Shown piece by piece: positions 61,284-64,000 of a stretch of DNA of 64,000 bases; within the stretch, counting starts at the first letter, position 1; every line of letters begins with the position of its first letter. The stretch spans positions 135,828,682-135,892,681 of the forward strand of contig JACSVZ010000002.1 of the NCBI GenBank assembly GCA_014706295.1, written 5' to 3'. Source of the stretch: Lycocorax pyrrhopterus obiensis (Eukaryota > Chordata > Aves > Passeriformes > Paradisaeidae). The position numbers and the translations under genes were made by a program. Below the pieces are notes generated by a model. It was not told where the DNA came from, searched no databases, and saw only the letters and a list, made by a program, of their open reading frames with translations.

Positions 61284-62918
61284 CAACATTCACAAGTTTA
61301 TCAACAAATATAAGATTATATTTTATTGGTTTGTTTTTTTTATTTGGAATGATCCAATGTCAAAAAAATTTTGCTATATGTGTAACAGCAATGAGTTCAG
61401 CTCTTAGTTTTCTTGTAAGCTTTTCTTTCATTTATTACGAAAATTACAGAAAGTAAACATAAAAAAATCTGAATTATAACAATTATAGCAACTTAATTCT
61501 ATCTAAGATAAAAGGAAGAGGTATAGATTCAATGACTAATAAAGATATCACCATTAAGTGAGACATGGCTGTGCAAAATATGATTGATCCTCTGTGACTG
61601 ATAGTAAAGACTGAAATGTCAAAATATGTGTGAATAATTCAAGTAAAATAGTAATAAAAAAACCTAAAAGGAATAAATGACCACAGAGTGAATCCGTAAC
61701 GGGGTTTAGAAGATTTTTCATGCTGAGTTTCTGAGAATCCACTGAAAAATAATTATGGAAATTTCTGGGACCATATACCCACATCTGAGATTTGCTAAGA
61801 AAATCAACAGGAGTAGAAATATTTTTAAAGTGAGAATAAAGAGAACAACACTTGCTATGATGTACTCAGACAATTGAGAAAGCAGACAAATCTGTTCCCA
61901 CTATTAACAATACCACTGTTTGGTTTGTCAGTGGGAGCAGATGAAAAGTCTGTATGATAAGTGTGATAAGAACAATAACGTAATCACAGAATGTAAGACT
62001 GAGTTTGAAAGGGGTTTGAGATTTTATTTTTAGTCTTCCCTTTTGTCTCTATCATTTTGTTTCTGGATCTCCAATTTTGAGCATATTCAAATTCTTTTTT
62101 TCATCGGAATGTCATCGGTGTTGCATGCACAACCTGTCAATAGTGACACGGGCTAGTCTTCACTTGAGAACCTGTATACGAGACTTGTAGCCAATGGTCG
62201 TTTAGTAGGGTACAGATAAAAAGGCATACCAACACTTGGAAGAGAGAGTATTTGCTATATATTTTTGTAGCTTTTGCTTCAGTTCCTATGCTGAAACAAA
62301 ACATTATATGTCTAACTTGTATTTTTATTGGAAAACAAAGCACTGAGTTTGTATAAATCGACTCAATCCACATAGAAGCCTTGTTATTAATAGGCTGGCA
62401 TTTCTTATGCTATTGTCAATACTTTTGCAAAACTGGTACAATGCACAAGAGCTGCCTGTACAGCTAAACTCAATCTTCATATGTTTGTGGTTTGGAGGCA
62501 CTCTGCTACTATGTCTGTAAACAAAACAAATTTGTAAAGTCCTGTACTAGACAGAGGTATAAATTGCGTAGGAATCAGCAGCTTATTTTATTTATGAGTA
62601 ATTGAATTTCATAAGCAATACAATCTGCCATGCAATTTTGCAAGAATTATTAAACTTCACATTCCTCCAGGCATGGTTTCAAAATGAAGAGAATTAAGGA
62701 AACAGTCTAAGAAAACCAAACTCTTATATAAAAAAGAAACACTTCTAAAAGAAAATTTCTGGAAATATTATTTTGGAATACTGCCATTGAGGATTTTGTG
62801 CAAGGGCCATACCACACAACACTGTGATGTACAATCTAAATTTATTTCCTAAGCAGGATGGGCAAAGTGAGTGAATAGTAATTGTTATTTGAGATAAAAA
62901 CATATTTTTATTTCTGGT

Positions 62919-63705
62919 CATCACAAAATCTTTGAAGAAGTAAGGATTCTCTGGAGACCTCTGAGTCCAGCCCCACTGCTCAGAGCAGACTCAGTTGTGT
63001 TATATTGCTCAGGGTTGTGTTGAGCTAGTTTCTGAATATATCCAAGGATAAACATTCCACAGCTCGCCTTGTCCCAGGGTGCAAATCTCTCACAAGTAAA
63101 AAAAGCTGTTATGCTTAAATGGAAATTTCTGTATTTTTATTTGTGTCAATTGCCCCTTCTTCTCTCATTGATTACCACTGAGAGGAGTTTGGCTTCTGAT
63201 TTTGGGTCCCAATATTTGCTATTTTCATACATTTGTGATATTCTTCCTCCACTTTCTCCTCTTTGGACTAAGCAGTGATGACTCTTCTGTGTCTTTTGTT
63301 AGGAAAGATGTTCCAGTTGCTCAATCATCTTTATGAATTTTTGTTGACCTTGTTCCAGTCTGTCCATGTCTTTTCTACTGGGGAGGCCAGAACTGGACAC
63401 AGAACTCTGATGGAGTGTCACCAGTAGTGAGAGGAAGAATCACTCCCCTGCACCTGCTGTCTACATTGTTGTTGAGTGACAGCAGGATGCTGCTGGCCTT
63501 CTTTACCACAAGTGTACCTCACTTACTTATGTTCAGCTTGTTGCCCATCAAGAACACCAGGGCCTTTTCTGAGCTTTCCAACTGGCTGGCTCCAGCATGC
63601 GCTTGTGCATCGGGTTATTCCTCCGCAGGTTCAGAACCTCACGCTTGTCTCTGTTAATCTTTGGGAGTCTCATCATGATATTTTACTTGCACATTTCACA
63701 TTCAC
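62919..63705 (-). mobile_element. CR1 LINE 3' fragment, diverged
   Basis: Minus-strand CR1 of an older type. CATCACAAAATCTTTGAAG and CCCCACTGCTCAGAGCAGAC mark the 3' UTR, followed by AATATATCCAAGGATAAACA, GAGGCCAGAACTGGACACAG, GGATGCTGCTGGCCTTCTTT and TTGCCCATCAAGAACACCAG. A T-rich variable segment sits at 63105-63170. Several short frames at 63415-63742 are shadows of this copy. Confidence 0.82.
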
Positions 63706-64000
63706 GAAAATCAAGTGCCAAGCGTTTCCTGTTCATTTGTGACAAGTCCCATGGACCAAGCAGAAAAATTGCTTCAATTACTTGCTGCGTCCCCTTCCCA
63801 GATGGTCTGGGGTCTGGTTTTTATGTGTAGTGGTTTCATCTTGCGTTTAGACTTCTGTAAGGTGTCACGTATCAGATGAATGTGTTTCTCCAGACAGGGC
63901 TACGGTCTCAGTTTTGGGGTTGGTTTTTTCGCTTGATTGTTCTTTGTTTTGTTTTGTTTTCCTTTTGTTTTATTTTGCTTTAAATTAGATTGTGGGCATA
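63706..64000. other. No gene seen; (TTTTG)n near the edge
   Basis: Unassigned sequence ending in TTTTG/TTTTA-rich low-complexity DNA (63943-63978), cut by the window edge. Confidence 0.5.

Larger units (their letters stand above)
57377..62918. other. Unique AT-rich DNA, no gene seen
   Basis: About 5.5 kb without a recognised mobile element. It holds an 11-bp minisatellite at 57682-57725, a strong splice-acceptor-like site at 61185-61210 and a small CpG cluster at 62100-62205. Confidence 0.55.

Noticed and set aside
1..64000. tRNA, rRNA, snRNA and CRISPR arrays
   Set aside because: No box B-like internal promoter with a cloverleaf, no conserved rRNA or snRNA blocks, and no regularly spaced identical repeats were seen.

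Overview
This window is vertebrate, and almost certainly bird, nuclear DNA. It is AT-rich and CpG-poor, with no operons, closely packed genes or long reading frames. At least a dozen pieces of the CR1 LINE are present, many with the avian CR1 3' end: the ATTCTATG/GATTCTATG octamer tail, seen as ATAGAATCATAGAATG on the opposite strand. Several solo LTRs resemble avian endogenous retrovirus families of ERVL and ERVK/ERV1 type. I cannot assign species or chromosome.

I found no protein-coding gene, rRNA, tRNA or CRISPR array. The longest open frames (about 115-140 codons) mostly lie in, or antisense to, LTRs and CR1 copies, and the rest match nothing I recognise. The window is best read as intergenic sequence or part of a large intron, built from decayed mobile elements in unique AT-rich DNA. 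My CR1 and LTR intervals add up to about 14 kb of the 64 kb.

Layout. 1-994: CpG-rich segment running into an LTR-like 3' part. 1140-3652: decayed plus-strand CR1, including a rare ORF1 (esterase) remnant. 6571-7652: minus-strand ERVL LTR with internal tandem structure. 7898-10795: two old minus-strand CR1 copies, each interrupted by a younger CR1 tail. 11276-11794 and 14317-14883: two LTRs of one family in opposite orientation, the second a solo LTR with a 5-bp target duplication (CCTTG). 18959-19900: a CR1 and two LTRs of different families. 23538-24424: plus-strand CR1 followed by an LTR. 24.4-49.0 kb: mostly unique DNA with short CR1 tails (32.3, 35.6 and 41.4 kb) and microsatellites. 49.0-57.4 kb: second repeat cluster with CR1s, an LTR with recognisable promoter and poly(A) signals at 50890-51244, an ERVL LTR split by a CR1 whose tail became an (AGAAT)8 microsatellite, and a probable minus-strand LTR at 55.3 kb. 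57.4-62.9 kb: unique DNA. 62.9-63.7 kb: a final CR1.

Nothing here looks like a new biological system. The most informative signals are the nested insertions, which give a relative order of CR1 and LTR activity; the solo LTRs that keep promoter motifs; the CR1 ORF1 remnant; and one weak candidate 3' exon near 61.2 kb. Family names are from memory of avian repeats and have not been checked by alignment.
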